Part shown: in pieces, positions 53,299 to 62,781 of the stretch
Layout: each line of letters starts with the position of its first letter
Position numbering within the stretch: position 1 is the stretch's first letter
Origin: Bacillota bacterium
GTDB lineage: Bacteria > Bacillota > Desulfotomaculia > Desulfotomaculales > Desulfallaceae
Reading direction: 5' to 3'
Assembly (NCBI GenBank): GCA_023439185.1
Contig: JAEXOR010000031.1
Span: 6,988 to 70,987, forward strand
DNA length: 64,000 bases
Program-made: the position numbers and the translations under genes
The notes under the pieces: generated by a model
Seen by the model: the letters and a program-made list of their open reading frames with translations, nothing else
Told to the model about the DNA's origin: nothing
The model's database searches: none

Positions 53299-55869
53299 AT
53301 GTCGATTATTAGTTTTGAAAATGATAAGTTCATACCCGCGCCGCTGCCTGAAATCTGTGCGCCGAGACACGAACTGTTAAATTTGTATTACCGGGCTGCG
53401 GAAAACCGCTTGGCTGTGGTCTGCTCGCCTGCGGGATATGGAAAGACTGTTTCTACGCTGCTATGGGTGAAAAACTCAGGGCGCAGATCGGTTTGGATTG
53501 GGCTGGATGAGTATGATAACGCGCCGTTTGTATTCTATAAGACGTTTTGCACGGGTATCTTGTCCGTTCAACCGGGCAATAAAAAAATGGAGAAGCTGTT
53601 AAAAAGCGAGACATTTTATTCCGCGCCTGTTGAGCACACCATCAATCTTTTACTGGAGCTTGTGCCCGATGGACGGTCTTACGCTTTGATTTTTGATGAT
53701 TTACATAAAATTACCAATAAAAGGATTTTAAAATCCCTGCCGCTTATTCTAAAACGTTTGCCCCATTCTTTTGTGGTTCTGCTTTTAAGCCGCAGCAGTC
53801 TTCCCAAAGAATTCAAAGAATTTGTTGAAAGCAGAAAGGGTATCCTGATCACGGCAAACGAGCTTGCTTTTTCAGCGGAGGAAATAAGAAATTATTACAA
53901 CGCTTTAGGGCGCAGCATTACCAAGGCGCAGGCGCAAGCGGTTTTCGGCACGACCGGAGGCTGGGCTATCGGAATCAATGTGCTGTCCCAAAGTGACTAT
54001 CTGAAAGCCCCGCAAAAAGGCGGGCAAATTCTGGAAAACTATATTGAAAAGAATGTTTGGGAGAAATGGAGTGAAGAGCTGCGGGAGTTTATGCTGGTTT
54101 CTTCTGTGGCAAACGAGATGGACGCCGGGCTGTGCAGCATTCTTACGGGCAAAAAAAACGCTGATGAAACGCTGGAAAAGCTGGTTGAGCAAAACTTATT
54201 TGCCTTCAAAACCTCTGTGGGCACCTACCGGTATCATCATCTGTTTTTGGAATTTCTGCGGAACAAGCTGAAAGAACGTCCGGATATCAATGTCCGGGCG
54301 CTGAATATGAAAATAGCCGATCTTTATTTTGACCGGCAGAATTTTTTCGAGGCGCTTGACTACTACGTAAAAGCGGAAGACCATCAGGGAATCAGCATGT
54401 GCTACTATGAGCTAAATGCCAATTATCTGGATTTTAGCGTTGAGGAGTGGCTCAATTATTATATGGTTTATATCTATGACAATCTTTCGGAGGAATTTAT
54501 CAAAAACAATCTTACGCTGTTCGCAGAGTCCGTTTGGGCGAATTTTCTCAATGGAAACGCGGAAGCAACGCTGCGGTATATTGATCTGTTTAACGATTAT
54601 CTTACTTCCAAAGACAACCCGGGTATGTTTTTGGAAAACGATATCATCGGATTTGCCTGTACGATCTGGTTTGCCGATTTCCGGCGAAATATCTATGAGT
54701 ATGCCGAGGATTTTTCCAAATGGGTAAGTACATTGCCTGAAAGAAACTCTGAAGGCATAGAGATTTATACAACGACGATTACGCAGAATTTTCCGCTTAT
54801 GCACCGCTCTGTTTTCGACTGTCTGGAAATCGTTTCTGATATGGACAACCGCTTACAGGCCATCAGAAAAGCATTCGGCACTTTGTTCCATAAGGAAGTC
54901 GATGTGTTTTTCTATTGTGTAAAGGCCGGGCTTTACTATGAGCTGAATCATCTTGAAAAAGCGCATGAAGCAATTATGCTTGCCCAAAACGAACTCAAAA
55001 CAGACCTTCGGTTTGAGATGCACTTCTGTGTTTTTATGCTTTTATCCCAAGTATTATATGCCATAGGAAAAACAAAAGAATCGGAAAGCACAAGGACATA
55101 TTTCTCCCAGCGAATGCAAGAGGAAAACGCCCTGTATCTGAATCCGAATTTCCTTGCGGTTGATATCAAGCACAGGCTTTGGGACGCTGACCGGGAAGCC
55201 GCGCGTATGTGGCTGGAACAGCATTTTATCACGGAGGACGAACAGCTCCGTTTTTATAAGCTCTGGCATTATTTCACTACCGCACGGGCTTATATCGTAC
55301 TGTCAGAGAAAGAAAAGGCCATGGATTATCTCGTCAAACTGGAAAACCTGAATACAGATTATAACCGTCCGCTGGATGCTGCCGAAGCCGGTGTACTGCA
55401 AGCCGTGCTGAAATGGGCCATCGGTTTCCGGAAAGAAGCCGTGCAGATGCTTGAAGATATTATGGTTGCATTGCAGCCCTACAGCGCCATCCGCATCATT
55501 GCGGACGAAGGCGCGGCCGTGCTGCCTATTTTAAAAAAGATCGCCGTCAAGACGGCTCGGGCTGATTATCAGGGTCAGCTTGACGGACGCTATTTGAACC
55601 AGGTTCTGCTTTGCGCCTACGAGGTATCCAAAAGGCACAAAGGGATTGCGACCCACTTCAATGAAAAGCCGGTCAAGCTGTCAAAACAGCAAAAGTATGT
55701 TCTTACGCTGCTGGCGCAGGGATACAAAAATGCGGAAATCATCAACATAACGGGTCTAACCATCAATACCATCAAGGCGCATACAAAGATTATCTTTTCC
55801 AAACTCAATGTCAACAAGGCGGCGGACGCGATTATTGAAGCAAAAAGGCTGGGTTTGATTGAGTCGTAG
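53299..55869 (+). CDS. MalT-like (LAL) LuxR-family regulator
   Basis: Large ATP-dependent regulator of 856 residues. The STAND-type ATPase has Walker A SPAGYGKT near 43-50 and Walker B ALIFDDLHKI near 127-136. A long helical (TPR-like) sensor region follows, and the C-terminal LuxR helix-turn-helix (QQKYVLTLLAQGYKNAEIIN...TINTIKAHTKIIFSKLNVN). Direct repeats in its own promoter are a plausible binding site. It is divergent from the SLH-protein gene, its likely target. The inducer is unknown. Confidence 0.9.
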   Translation: MSIISFENDKFIPAPLPEICAPRHELLNLYYRAAENRLAVVCSPAGYGKTVSTLLWVKNSGRRSVWIGLDEYDNAPFVFYKTFCTGILSVQPGNKKMEKLLKSETFYSAPVEHTINLLLELVPDGRSYALIFDDLHKITNKRILKSLPLILKRLPHSFVVLLLSRSSLPKEFKEFVESRKGILITANELAFSAEEIRNYYNALGRSITKAQAQAVFGTTGGWAIGINVLSQSDYLKAPQKGGQILENYIEKNVWEKWSEELREFMLVSSVANEMDAGLCSILTGKKNADETLEKLVEQNLFAFKTSVGTYRYHHLFLEFLRNKLKERPDINVRALNMKIADLYFDRQNFFEALDYYVKAEDHQGISMCYYELNANYLDFSVEEWLNYYMVYIYDNLSEEFIKNNLTLFAESVWANFLNGNAEATLRYIDLFNDYLTSKDNPGMFLENDIIGFACTIWFADFRRNIYEYAEDFSKWVSTLPERNSEGIEIYTTTITQNFPLMHRSVFDCLEIVSDMDNRLQAIRKAFGTLFHKEVDVFFYCVKAGLYYELNHLEKAHEAIMLAQNELKTDLRFEMHFCVFMLLSQVLYAIGKTKESESTRTYFSQRMQEENALYLNPNFLAVDIKHRLWDADREAARMWLEQHFITEDEQLRFYKLWHYFTTARAYIVLSEKEKAMDYLVKLENLNTDYNRPLDAAEAGVLQAVLKWAIGFRKEAVQMLEDIMVALQPYSAIRIIADEGAAVLPILKKIAVKTARADYQGQLDGRYLNQVLLCAYEVSKRHKGIATHFNEKPVKLSKQQKYVLTLLAQGYKNAEIINITGLTINTIKAHTKIIFSKLNVNKAADAIIEAKRLGLIES

Positions 55870-56134
55870 ACCGCTTTGCACACTGTCCGGTAAGCGAAAA
55901 GCGTACTGTTCAATGGGTTTGAGATTTAATCCTTTGTGACTTCTTACTTCCCTCCAGGACAAACTTTCCATTGCCTTAAAGGTTGTAATTAGCTGAAGCA
56001 GTTCCCTACCTTGCCAGTCAGATAACTGACAATGGTTACTGCATACATTCCTAAAAGATATGCAACTTCATTCGTAGGTTTATAGTAATTCAATTAATTC
56101 TTCAATGGTGAGATTCGCCTGCTCCAAAATGCTT
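55870..56134. other. Intergenic stretch without a clear gene
   Basis: Only a short open stretch after HicB (minus strand KSILEQANLTIEELIEL) is seen, too small to name. No RNA or promoter was recognised. Confidence 0.5.
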
Positions 56135-56365
56135 TTAACATGAAACACTTACCTGCACTTCAGCAAACTCTACGTCCCCCGGTGGTATCGGCTCACCAAT
56201 TAACTTTAGCGCTTCAATATGACCGGCAATAGCTTCCTGGATGCGCTCCAGGGCTTCCTCCCTATTCTTACCCTGAGTAAAACAACCCGGGAGAGCGGGA
56301 ACGGTAACAACGTAAACTTGTGTCTCATTATCCCAAGAAAGGATAACTTTGAACTTTCGCTGCAT
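56135..56365 (-). CDS. HicB-type antitoxin
   Basis: About 76 residues: the HicB partial RNase-H fold with VYVVTVPALPGCFTQGKNREEALERIQEAI. HicB normally neutralises the HicA RNase. No HicA gene is next to it. The ATG at 56365 has GGAGGAATCC upstream and overlaps the XRE gene end by about 38 nt. Confidence 0.85.
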   Translation of the reverse strand: MQRKFKVILSWDNETQVYVVTVPALPGCFTQGKNREEALERIQEAIAGHIEALKLIGEPIPPGDVEFAEVQVSVSC

Positions 56366-56588
56366 TGGCGGATTCCTCCTTTTTATCGGGGATGAATTCA
56401 AACAGATCCCCCGGTTGGCAGTTGAGAGCGGCGCAAATGCGATTTATAACAGAGACGTCCATTCTAGTAATTGAACCGTTGTAGATCGCGTAAAGCGTAT
56501 TTTTATTAACTCCGCTCATTTCGTGTAGCTTTGGTATTTTCATATTTCCTTTTTCAAAAAGCACTCTATCAAGATTAAATTTAATCAC
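56328..56588 (-). CDS. XRE-family repressor
   Basis: About 86 residues with a lambda-type helix-turn-helix (KIPKLHEMSGVNKNTLYAIYNG...VINRICAALNCQPGDLFEF), as in small phage or toxin-antitoxin repressors. GTG start at 56588 with GGAGGG upstream. Possibly controls the divergent promoters at 56616-56702. Confidence 0.82.
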   Translation of the reverse strand: MIKFNLDRVLFEKGNMKIPKLHEMSGVNKNTLYAIYNGSITRMDVSVINRICAALNCQPGDLFEFIPDKKEESANAAKVQSYPFLG

Positions 56589-56615
56589 AACAATCCCTCC
56601 TGGTAATATATGTGC

Positions 56616-56644
56616 ATTATATAGTGAATAAGACAAAAAATCAA
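56616..56644 (-). promoter_or_regulatory. Promoter of the XRE/HicB genes
   Basis: TTGATT (56639-56644), 17 nt, TATAAT (56616-56621). GTGCAT (56612-56617) overlaps the -10 box and recurs at the divergent promoter. Confidence 0.7.
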
Positions 56645-56673
56645 ATAAACATAATATTTTTTACAATGAACAA

Positions 56674-56702
56674 TTGACACTTAACAGTGCATAAAATACA
56701 AT
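56674..56702 (+). promoter_or_regulatory. Divergent promoter
   Basis: TTGACA (56674-56679), 17 nt, TACAAT (56697-56702). A second GTGCAT (56687-56692) lies in the spacer. It drives only a nine-codon stub. Confidence 0.7.
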
Positions 56703-56750
56703 GAAGTCAATAAAAATTACAACAAAGATTTTAAAAAAGGAGGGTAAGCA

Positions 56751-56780
56751 ATGGCGTTAAAGTTGGAAACCTATCCTTAG
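56751..56780 (+). pseudogene. Nine-codon stub behind a strong promoter and RBS
   Basis: AAGGAGGG precedes ATG and the frame MALKLETYP then stops. A strong promoter and RBS for such a stub suggest a gene lost by deletion. Tentative. Confidence 0.45.
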
Positions 56781-56837
56781 ACGGGTAAAATAACCCTCAA
56801 AAATAGTTGATGCTCCCCAAAATGCTCCCAATAAAAA

Positions 56838-56886
56838 AATATCCCGTTTGGGATAAAATGCAAACCCCGCAAGCGTTGCGGGGCTT
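56838..56886 (-). terminator. Two terminator hairpins after tRNA-Arg(CCT)
   Basis: A stem of CCCCGCAA and TTGCGGGG type (about 56864-56884) and a shorter TATCCC/GGGATA stem followed by T7 (about 56838-56858). They end the tRNA transcript. Confidence 0.7.
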
Positions 56887-56894
56887 AACTTTTC

Positions 56895-56970
56895 TGGTGC
56901 GCCCGAAAGGACTCGAACCTCCGACACGCGGTTTAGGAAACCGCTGCTCTATCCTCTGAGCTACGGGCGC
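56895..56970 (-). tRNA. tRNA-Arg(CCT)
   Basis: Acceptor GCGCCCG/CGGGCGC, anticodon loop TTCCTAA with CCT (reads AGG), T-arm GGTTCGAGTCC, encoded CCA at 56895-56897. Confidence 0.96.
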
Positions 56971-57039
56971 CTGTATCCTTTTTAAAGACACAACAGCGAC
57001 ACAACCGGCTTTTCAAGCTGTTGTCGCTGCAAAACTTGC

Positions 57040-57116
57040 TGGCGTGCCTGGAGGGACTCGAACCCCCAACCTTCTGATCCGTAGTCAGATGCTCTATCCA
57101 ATTGAGCCACAGGCAC
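57040..57116 (-). tRNA. tRNA-Arg(ACG)
   Basis: Anticodon loop CTACGGA with ACG (reads CGT family after TadA editing to inosine), T-arm GGTTCGAGTCC, encoded CCA at 57040-57042. Confidence 0.96.
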
Positions 57117-57222
57117 TTAACCTTTATTTGCGGAATCGCAAATATTATTTTAACAAAAGGAGCGGTCAAAGTCAATAGGGGCAGAAACCACGGAAGTGTA
57201 ATCTTCCGTGGTTTGCAGGTTC

Positions 57223-57317
57223 TGGCGGAGAGAAAGGGATTCGAACCCTTGATACGAGTTTTAGCCCGTATAATCGCTTAGCAGGCGACCGCCTTCGACC
57301 TACTCGGCCATCTCTCC
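57223..57317 (-). tRNA. tRNA-Ser(GCT)
   Basis: Class II tRNA; anticodon loop CTGCTAA with GCT (reads AGC/AGT); T-arm GGTTCGAATCC; encoded CCA at 57223-57225. Confidence 0.96.
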
Positions 57318-57334
57318 ACGGTATGATTTAACTG

Positions 57335-57424
57335 TGGCGGAGGAGGTGGGATTCGAACCCACGGAACCCGTAAAGGTTCAACGGTTTTCAAGACCGCCTC
57401 CTTAAACCGCTCGGACACCCCTCC
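57335..57424 (-). tRNA. tRNA-Ser(TGA)
   Basis: Class II tRNA; anticodon loop CTTGAAA with TGA (reads TCA-type codons); T-arm GGTTCGAATCC; encoded CCA at 57335-57337. Confidence 0.96.
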
Positions 57425-57487
57425 AGCTAAAACGCTTAACCAGAGACAATAAATAGTATAGCATGACGCCCAAACCGTGTCAACAGA

Positions 57488-57526
57488 AGAGACGCGCATG
57501 GAATCAGTTCCCTTAACGCGCGTCTC
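57488..57526. other. Hairpin between serS and the tRNA cluster
   Basis: GAGACGCGC and GCGCGTCTC arms. No T-run on the minus strand; possible attenuator or processing stem. The 14-nt motif GGAATCAGTTCCCT occurs here (57498 region) and again just after serS (57606 region). Confidence 0.4.
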
Positions 57527-57622
57527 AAGGTACTTTTATCCTTAATACACCGGCCAATAATTTGGCCGGGCTCTATTCAAAAAAAGTGCAAGAGGGGCAC
57601 GCTTGGAATCAGTTCCCTGCCG

Positions 57623-58891
57623 CTATTTTATTTCGGTCAGGCCGCCCAGGTAAGGCTGCAGCGGCGCCGGCACTTTAACCGTTCCCGCCGCGGTCTGGAA
57701 GTTCTCCAGGATGGCCGCCACGGTGCGCCCCACCGCCAACCCGGAGCCGTTTAAGGTGTGCGCGAAAAGTGGTTTGCCCTTCCCCTCGCGGTAACGGATA
57801 TTGGCCCGGCGGGCCTGAAAATCCCTAAAATTGCTGCAGGAGGAAATTTCCTTGTAGCTGTTGTAGCTGGGCAACCAGACCTCGATATCGTAAGTTTTGG
57901 CTGAGCTGAAGCCCAGGTCGCCGGTGCTTAGCGCCACCACCCGGTAAGGCAGCCCCAGCAATTGCAGGATCCGCTCGGCGTTCAAAGTCAGCTTCTCCAG
58001 TTCCTCCCAGGAATCTTCCTGGTTGGAGAACTTCACCAGTTCCACCTTATTGAACTGGTGCTGCCTGATCAAACCCCGGGTATCGCGTCCCGCCGCCCCG
58101 GCCTCGGCCCTGAAACAGGCGCTGTAAGCACAGTGATAAATGGGCAGCTTGCCGCCGTCCAGTATTTCACCGGCGTACAGGTTGGTCACCGGCACCTCGG
58201 CGGTGGGGATCAGGTAATAGTCCGTGCCTTCCACCTTAAACATATCCTCGGCAAACTTGGGCAATTGGCCGGTGCCGGTCATGCTGGCGCTGTTGGCCAT
58301 GTAGGGGGGCAGCACTTCCACGTAGCCGTGTTCCCGGGTATGGGTGTCCAGCATGAAGTTGATCACCGCCCGCTCCAGGGCGGCCCCCAGGCCCTTGTAA
58401 AAGGTGAACCGGGCGCCGGTGACCTTGCCGCCGCGTTCAAAATCCAGTATGTCCAGCGCTTCTCCGAGATCCCAGTGCGCTTTTGGTTTAAAGGTGAATT
58501 GCGGGGGTTCGCCCCAGCGGCGCACCTCCACATTGTCGTTTTCGTCGCGGCCCACGGGCACGTCGTCATCCGGGATATTGGGAATACCCAGCAGCGTTTG
58601 CTGAATCTCGCCTTCCAACCCGCGGAGCTCGTCGTCCAGATCCTTGATGGCCGCAGATACGTCTCTCATTCCCAGCACCATTTCCTCGGCGGGCTGGCCT
58701 TCCTTCTTCAGCCGGCCGATTTCCTCGGAAACCACGTTGCGTTTGTTTTTTAGCCTTTCCGCCTCCACCAGTTTCTCCCGGCGGCGTTCGTCCAGAGCCA
58801 GGAAAGGTTCCAGGGAAATATTCGCGCTCCGCTTTTCCAGGGCGGTTTTAACCACCTCCGGGTTGTTGCGCACAAATTTCAAATCCAGCAT
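57623..58891 (-). CDS. serS: Seryl-tRNA synthetase
   Basis: Class II synthetase, 422 residues. The N-terminal helical arm binds the long variable arm of tRNA-Ser. The catalytic part has PTAEVPVTNLYAGE, CFRAEAGAAGRDTRGLIRQH (motif 2) and NGSGLAVGRTVAAILEN (motif 3). Followed by three serine/arginine tRNA genes; two tRNA-Ser genes (TGA, GCT) lie just downstream on the same strand. Confidence 0.97.
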   Translation of the reverse strand: MLDLKFVRNNPEVVKTALEKRSANISLEPFLALDERRREKLVEAERLKNKRNVVSEEIGRLKKEGQPAEEMVLGMRDVSAAIKDLDDELRGLEGEIQQTLLGIPNIPDDDVPVGRDENDNVEVRRWGEPPQFTFKPKAHWDLGEALDILDFERGGKVTGARFTFYKGLGAALERAVINFMLDTHTREHGYVEVLPPYMANSASMTGTGQLPKFAEDMFKVEGTDYYLIPTAEVPVTNLYAGEILDGGKLPIYHCAYSACFRAEAGAAGRDTRGLIRQHQFNKVELVKFSNQEDSWEELEKLTLNAERILQLLGLPYRVVALSTGDLGFSSAKTYDIEVWLPSYNSYKEISSCSNFRDFQARRANIRYREGKGKPLFAHTLNGSGLAVGRTVAAILENFQTAAGTVKVPAPLQPYLGGLTEIK

Positions 58892-58961
58892 GCTATCTAC
58901 CTCCAGCGTGTCGCCTGTGTTCCCGTGTGTTTATATTATTGCCATATATTGTCCGCGGCAT

Positions 58962-58989
58962 AAAAAGATGCCGGTGTTTAGCCGGCATC
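58962..58989 (-). terminator. Terminator of the serine operon
   Basis: GATGCCGG/CCGGCATC stem (58967-58974 and 58982-58989) and T5 on the minus strand, about 40 nt after serA. Confidence 0.85.
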
Positions 58990-59028
58990 ATTATACCATA
59001 TTTTGCATACGGATAAAACCCGGGCCGT

Positions 59029-60618
59029 CTACAGGCTGACGAATTTAACCCCCAGCACGCCGTCGATTCCGGCAATTTGTTTTAGCGTGTCTTCGGGCAC
59101 CGGCGCGTCCACCGTAAGCATCATCACGGCCTGGCCGCCGATTTCCTTGCGGCCCACCTGCATGCCGGCAATGTTGATGTTGTGCTCACCGAACAGCATG
59201 CCTACCGGGCCGATGATTTTGGGCTGGTCCATGTGGGGCACGTAAAGCATGTTGCCCTCGGGATGTACGTCGATACGGTACCCGTCAATGGCCACGATGC
59301 GGGGGTCGTCATCCCTGAACAATGTGCCGGCCAGGGTTTTTTCCCCCTTGTCGGTGACGGCCTTCACGGTAATCAGGCTGGCATAGCCGTTGGCCCGGCC
59401 GTTGACGGTCTGGCTGACGTTAATGCCGCGGTTTTTGGCCAGCAGGGTGGCGTTAATGTAGTTTACCGACGATTGCAGCACCGGGTCCAGGTACCCTTTG
59501 ACCAGGGCGGTGGTAATGGGGGTTACCTCCCCGCCGGCGATGTCGCCGCCGTACACGATCTCCAACCGGCTGGTTCGGCCTTCCACCACCTGGGACAGGA
59601 ATTGGCCCAGTTTTTCAGCCAGTTTCAGATACGGTCTTACCGTCGCCATCACTTCGGGGTTAATGGAAGGGATATTAACGGTGTTGCGCACTATTTTGCC
59701 CCGCAGCGCGTCCACAATTTCCTCGGCTACGTCGTAGGCCACGTTAAGCTGCGCCTCGGCGGTGGAGGCCCCCAGGTGCGGAGTGGCAATGAAATTATCC
59801 AGCCCCAAAAGCGGCCCGTCGGTATAGGGCTCCTTTTCAAAAACGTCCAGTGCCGCACCGGCCACTTTGCCCGCCGTCATGTATTTGTAAAGAGCTTCCT
59901 CGTCGATAATGCCGCCCCGGGCGCAGTTCAGCACCCTCACGCCGTTCTTCATGACGGCAAAGGCTTTTTCATTCAGCATATGATAGGTTTCCTTGGTTTT
60001 GGGCATGTGGATGGTGATAAAATCCGCTTGTTTTAACACGCCTTCCAGGGAATCAATTTTAATGCCCAACTGCGCTGCTTTCTCTTCGGTGATGTATGGA
60101 TCATAGGCCACGATGTCCATCTCCAAAGCCTGCGCCCGGCGGGCCACCGCCGAACCGATGCGGCCCAGCCCGATAATGCCCAGCACCTTGTTGCGCAGTT
60201 CAACCCCCAAAAAAGCTTTTTTATCCCAGACGCCGTTTTTAATTTTGGTCACCGCCTGGGGAATATTCCTGGCCAGGGCCAGCATCATGGCGATGGTGTG
60301 TTCGGTGGCGGCGATGGTGTTGCCGTCCGGAGCGTTAACCACCAGCACGCCGTGCCGGGTGGCGGCGTTCAGGTCGATATTGTCGACTCCCACGCCGGCC
60401 CGCCCCACCACTTTGAGTTTCGGCGCGTTTTCCAGCACCCGGGGCGTCACCTTGGTGGCGCTGCGCACGATCATGCCGTCGTAGTCGCCGATTACGCCAA
60501 TCAGTTCGTCTTCGGTCATCTTGCTGCCCATGACCACTTCAATGTCCGGTTCCGTCAGCAGGGGCTGCAGACCTTGCTCGGAAACCCCGTCCATAACCAG
60601 TACTTTGTATTCCGCCAT
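59029..60618 (-). CDS. serA: D-3-phosphoglycerate dehydrogenase
   Basis: First step of serine synthesis. 529 residues: substrate and NAD domains with GLGRIGSAVARRAQALEM (NAD-binding), an intervening domain and a C-terminal ACT domain (VGRKEIGGQAVMMLTVD) for serine feedback. It overlaps the aminotransferase stop by 1 nt and is the second gene behind the T-box. Confidence 0.96.
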   Translation of the reverse strand: MAEYKVLVMDGVSEQGLQPLLTEPDIEVVMGSKMTEDELIGVIGDYDGMIVRSATKVTPRVLENAPKLKVVGRAGVGVDNIDLNAATRHGVLVVNAPDGNTIAATEHTIAMMLALARNIPQAVTKIKNGVWDKKAFLGVELRNKVLGIIGLGRIGSAVARRAQALEMDIVAYDPYITEEKAAQLGIKIDSLEGVLKQADFITIHMPKTKETYHMLNEKAFAVMKNGVRVLNCARGGIIDEEALYKYMTAGKVAGAALDVFEKEPYTDGPLLGLDNFIATPHLGASTAEAQLNVAYDVAEEIVDALRGKIVRNTVNIPSINPEVMATVRPYLKLAEKLGQFLSQVVEGRTSRLEIVYGGDIAGGEVTPITTALVKGYLDPVLQSSVNYINATLLAKNRGINVSQTVNGRANGYASLITVKAVTDKGEKTLAGTLFRDDDPRIVAIDGYRIDVHPEGNMLYVPHMDQPKIIGPVGMLFGEHNINIAGMQVGRKEIGGQAVMMLTVDAPVPEDTLKQIAGIDGVLGVKFVSL

Positions 60619-61769
60619 TATTGCCGCACCTCCAGAAGTACTTGCTGGGCCGCTTTAACGCCGGCGCCCAGTTCCACCGGGCAGCCCATCCGGGCCAGGG
60701 CCATTTCCAGGCCCGCCACAGCGATGATCGCGTCCATTTTATCCGCGTACCCCATATGCGCGATGCGCAATATTTTATTCTTTAACTGCGCCTGGCCGCC
60801 GGCAAAGGTAATGCCGTATTCCTTACGCAGCACCTTACGGATATCGTCGGCCCCGATGCCTTCCGGAGCCCAGACCGAGGTAACCACCGGCGAGGCGCAG
60901 GCGTCGTCGGCCACCAGTTTCAGACCCAGCGCCCGCAGGGCGGCCCGGACAGCGTCCCGCAATAGCTTGTGCCTGGCGTACACGTTGTCCATGCCCTCGG
61001 CCAGCAGCATATCCAGGGCGGCGTTTAAACCAATGAACAGGGATACCGCCGGGGTGAATGCGGTGTTCCATTTGGGGTACTGCTTTCTGGCCTTGCGCAG
61101 GTCGAAATAGTAACGGGGCGACTTGTTCTCTTCAATTACTTTCCAAGCCTTGGCGCTGATGCTCTGCACCGCCAGCCCCGGCGGCAGCATCAGTGATTTT
61201 TGGGAGCCGGTGGTCAGAATATCTACCTGCCACTGGTCCACCTTGATTTCAATGCCGCCCACGCCGCTGACCCCGTCAACCACCAGCAGGGCCGGAGTAG
61301 CGGCCACTATTTTGCCGATGGCTTCAATATCGTTGACCACCGCGGTAGAGGTTTCGTTCTGGGTGGCAAACACTACCTTGATATCCGGGTGAGCCGCCAG
61401 CCGTTCCTTTACCACCTGCGGGTCAACGCAGGTGCCCCACTCGAAATTCTCCTCAATTACCTCGGCGCCGTAGGCCCGGCAAAGCTCGGTCCAGCGTTCG
61501 CCGAATTTACCGCCCACCAGCGTGAGCACCTTGTCGCCGGGGCTTACGGTATTGGCCACCGCCGACTCCATGCCCCCGGTACCGGAGCTGGTCAGCACGT
61601 AGATTTCATTTTGGGTTTGAAACAGCCTTTGCAGCTTGGCGATGATCCCGCTGTGCAATACCTGGAAATCCTCACTGCGGTGGCCGATTACGGGCGTGGT
61701 CATGGCCCCGGTTACCGCGGGCGGCACCGGTGTCGGCCCCGGTATCATCAAGTATGCTTTGTCCTTCAT
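60618..61769 (-). CDS. Class V aminotransferase (phosphoserine/alanine-glyoxylate type)
   Basis: 383 residues. MIPGPTPVPPAVTGAM and the PLP-lysine block TTGSQKSLMLPPGLA match the alanine-glyoxylate/serine-pyruvate aminotransferase subgroup used with serA by many Firmicutes and archaea, where it replaces SerC. Next to serA and a T-box, it probably makes phosphoserine, which is inferred. Confidence 0.9.
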   Translation of the reverse strand: MKDKAYLMIPGPTPVPPAVTGAMTTPVIGHRSEDFQVLHSGIIAKLQRLFQTQNEIYVLTSSGTGGMESAVANTVSPGDKVLTLVGGKFGERWTELCRAYGAEVIEENFEWGTCVDPQVVKERLAAHPDIKVVFATQNETSTAVVNDIEAIGKIVAATPALLVVDGVSGVGGIEIKVDQWQVDILTTGSQKSLMLPPGLAVQSISAKAWKVIEENKSPRYYFDLRKARKQYPKWNTAFTPAVSLFIGLNAALDMLLAEGMDNVYARHKLLRDAVRAALRALGLKLVADDACASPVVTSVWAPEGIGADDIRKVLRKEYGITFAGGQAQLKNKILRIAHMGYADKMDAIIAVAGLEMALARMGCPVELGAGVKAAQQVLLEVRQ

Positions 61770-61839
61770 TTTTTACTCCTCCCCATGCGGCAATTGTAAT
61801 AGCAAACGAAATGCAATATGTTCCCATAACGCTAAAAAA

Positions 61840-62100
61840 ATTAAACCTCCCGTCCCCTGTAGAATTTCACAGGGACGAGAGGTTGATTCCCGCGGTGCCA
61901 CCCGGATTGGCCCCATGCCGGAACATACCCCGGCTTTTAAGGCCCACTTAATTAAAATAACGGATTAAATCCGTACCCGCCTACTTTTTATTTCAGCGGG
62001 TCCCCTCCGGGGAGCCTTTTCGCCGCCGGCACGCACCGGTTCACACCACCCACCGGCTCTCTGGAACAATACTGGCAGTTACTTTACCCCTGCATTGGGT
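61840..62100 (-). promoter_or_regulatory. T-box riboswitch leader of the serine operon
   Basis: TGGCACCGCG lies at 61891-61900 (minus strand). A terminator hairpin follows (arms about 61846-61860 and 61869-61882) with a T-rich tail. AGTA and a long stem I are upstream. The specifier could not be fixed by eye; the operon context predicts a serine codon. Confidence 0.85.
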
Positions 62101-62157
62101 TTGCTTTATGTAAGTTACTAATAAATATTACTACAACCGCTTTTTTTTTGCAATAGT

Positions 62158-62721
62158 TTATTTAATCCCCAAAAAAAAGCGATGCAGACGCAAATCGTCG
62201 GTCAGTTCAGGGTGGAACGCGCACACCAGGAAACGACCCTGCCTGGCGCAAACGATCTTGTCGCCGTATGTGGCCAGTGCCTCCACCCCGTCGTCCACCC
62301 CGGTGATATAGGGCGCCCTGATAAACACGGCCCGAAAGGGCTGCTCGCCCAGACCCGTCACCGGCAGGTCGGCCTCAAAGCTGTCCACCTGCCGGCCAAA
62401 GGCGTTGCGCTCCACTTCCATATCCATCAAGCCCAGGTTTGTCTGCTGTGAATCGCGGATCCTTTTGGCCAGCATGATTAAACCGGCGCAGGTGCCGAAA
62501 ATGGGCATCCCTTCGGCGGCCATCCCTTTAATGGGCTCCAGCAGGCTGAACTCCCGCATCAGCTTGCCCATGACGGTACTCTCTCCGCCGGGGATCACCA
62601 GCGCGTCCAATCCCTTGAGCTCGTCCGGCTTGCGCACCTGCCTGGTATCGGCGCCGCACTTCTCCAACGCCCGCTGGTGCTCCCGGAAGGCGCCTTGTAA
62701 GGCCAGCACACCCACCCGCAT
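62158..62721 (-). CDS. pdxT: Pyridoxal 5'-phosphate synthase glutaminase subunit
   Basis: Releases ammonia from glutamine for PdxS. 187 residues with PGGESTVMGKL, the nucleophile GTCAGLIML and the catalytic His-Glu in CAFHPELTDD. It lies 60 nt after pdxS. Confidence 0.96.
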   Translation of the reverse strand: MRVGVLALQGAFREHQRALEKCGADTRQVRKPDELKGLDALVIPGGESTVMGKLMREFSLLEPIKGMAAEGMPIFGTCAGLIMLAKRIRDSQQTNLGLMDMEVERNAFGRQVDSFEADLPVTGLGEQPFRAVFIRAPYITGVDDGVEALATYGDKIVCARQGRFLVCAFHPELTDDLRLHRFFLGIK

Positions 62722-62781
62722 AATCGTTACTCCTTTGGCCTTCCTAATCGAACCTCGAACTTCGAATATCGAACCTCGAGT

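Noticed and set aside
56790..56900. Integrase C-terminal remnant reading through tRNA-Arg(CCT)
   Set aside because: A short frame can be read but no tyrosine-recombinase motif is present; too weak to call.
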